41,553 bases of DNA from DAOTVD01 sp034437075 (GTDB lineage Bacteria > Chloroflexota > Anaerolineae > Aggregatilineales > J027). Both the position numbers and the translations under genes were made by a program. Location of the stretch: NCBI GenBank assembly GCA_034437075.1, contig DAOTVD010000145.1, forward strand, positions 1 through 41,553, read 5' to 3'. The notes beneath the pieces are model-generated. The model made no database searches. It was not told where the DNA came from and worked only from the letters and a program-made list of their open reading frames with translations. Below are positions 40,972 to 41,553 of this stretch, piece by piece; position 1 is the stretch's first letter, and each line of letters begins with the position of its first letter.

Positions 40972-41553
40972 ATGAGCGATTATTTCCCTGTCCACGCGCT
41001 ACTGTTGGAGCATACGCAGATTGATCGCGAGCGCCGTTTGCCGCCGAATGTCTACGGCACGGTCGAAGTTAACGCGGGCGATGAAGTCGTGTTTAATGAT
41101 GTCGTGCTGCGCGGGCGCCGCACCTCGGATTATGTGATTGTGGATGTGGCGAATGCCTTGGGGCTAAACCCCGAAGCCGATGCCGAGCGCTTGGCGGCTG
41201 CGATTCCCTTCAAGCCGAATGACATCATCGAGCCGGGGACGTTGTTGGCCACGCCGGGGCGCGGCATCCGCAAGCGGGCCATCCCGCGCGCGCCGGTGTA
41301 TGGCCGGGTGAGCCTGGTGGAACATGGCCGCGTGATTTTGCAACAAGAGCCCGAAGTCGTGCAGGTATTCGCGCGCTTGCCCGGCACCGTGGCCGATGTG
41401 GCCCAAGACAATAGCGTTATCATCCGCAACCGGGGCGCGTTACTGCAATGTGCCTGGGGGAATGGTCAATTCAATATGACGTTCTTTAGCTTCGAACCGG
41501 GGTTCGAAGCGGGCGAAGGCGCCTCAGAATTGTCTGGATTGGCGGATATCCTC
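40972..41553 (+). CDS. beta-rich protein of unknown function (truncated by window end)
   Basis: The first 194 residues are visible, and the frame is still open at the edge. It begins MSDYFPVHALLLEHTQIDRE two bases after the MutL-like stop. The sequence holds several short beta-hairpin units that resemble biotin/lipoyl-like or barrel-sandwich hairpins: VYGTVEVNAGDEVVFNDVVLRG, DIIEPGTLLATPG, VYGRVSLVEHGRVILQQ and RLPGTVADVAQDNSVIIRNRG. It is probably cytoplasmic and part of the same operon. The function and full length are unknown. Confidence 0.7.
   Translation, partial: MSDYFPVHALLLEHTQIDRERRLPPNVYGTVEVNAGDEVVFNDVVLRGRRTSDYVIVDVANALGLNPEADAERLAAAIPFKPNDIIEPGTLLATPGRGIRKRAIPRAPVYGRVSLVEHGRVILQQEPEVVQVFARLPGTVADVAQDNSVIIRNRGALLQCAWGNGQFNMTFFSFEPGFEAGEGASELSGLADIL

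Overview
The window is about 41.5 kb of GC-rich, tightly packed bacterial chromosome. I infer a Chloroflexota (Anaerolineae-like) organism. The grounds are exported proteins with SH3b and Thr/Pro-rich linkers, thrombospondin type 3 (TSP3) repeat proteins, a Rieske/cytochrome b pair with a membrane-anchored dihaem cytochrome c, a DUF951 gene, a T-box before thrS, and a DUF6754-to-MutL-like membrane gene cluster. No rRNA, tRNA, insertion sequence, phage or CRISPR array was seen.

Layout. (1) 38-4684, minus strand: a nucleotide-sugar operon. WlbA/WlbB/WlbC-type enzymes of diacetamido-uronic acid synthesis are followed by a GalU-type uridylyltransferase and a glucuronokinase-like GHMP kinase. (2) 4965-7798, minus: trehalose synthase and a membrane-anchored SH3b protein. 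(3) 7886-11359, plus: CorA-type transporter, RNase D, an exported SH3b protein and a 62-residue protein. (4) 11356-12891, minus: a TPR/membrane/TSP3 surface protein with a 36-bp coding repeat. (5) 13074-15093, plus: infC (apparent AUA start), rpmI, rplT and a SpoU-type rRNA methyltransferase behind a strong promoter. (6) 15095-16020, minus: two tandem universal stress proteins. (7) 16320-20599, plus: Rieske protein, long cytochrome b and a dihaem cytochrome c whose first haem domain is split by a long coiled coil. (8) 20727-28533, plus: promoter and T-box leader, a small unknown gene, a TGS-less thrS, a membrane protein, a second TSP3 surface protein and three tandem M42 aminopeptidases. All are so tightly spaced that they may be one transcription unit. 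(9) 28547-30975, minus: DUF951, an MGDG-synthase-like glycosyltransferase and a GNAT acetyltransferase. (10) 31050-32651, plus: a sulfotransferase-like protein and a hexapeptide acetyltransferase. (11) 32648-33286, minus: an unknown protein. (12) 33437 to the end, plus: seven tightly linked genes. They encode a small protein, a DUF6754-like protein, two polytopic membrane proteins, a 1082-residue acidic protein with about 14 short tryptophan motifs on its predicted cytoplasmic side, an ASKHA protein of the glutamate mutase MutL/GlmL family, and a truncated beta-rich protein.

The best candidate for an undescribed system is region 12, a probable membrane complex with a cytosolic ATPase-fold protein and no mutase in sight. 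Other strong observations are the T-box operon that may couple threonine-tRNA charging to peptidases, the non-canonical infC start, the split cytochrome c, and a 17-residue motif shared by two otherwise different TSP3 proteins. All family names come from reading motifs by eye; no database search was run.
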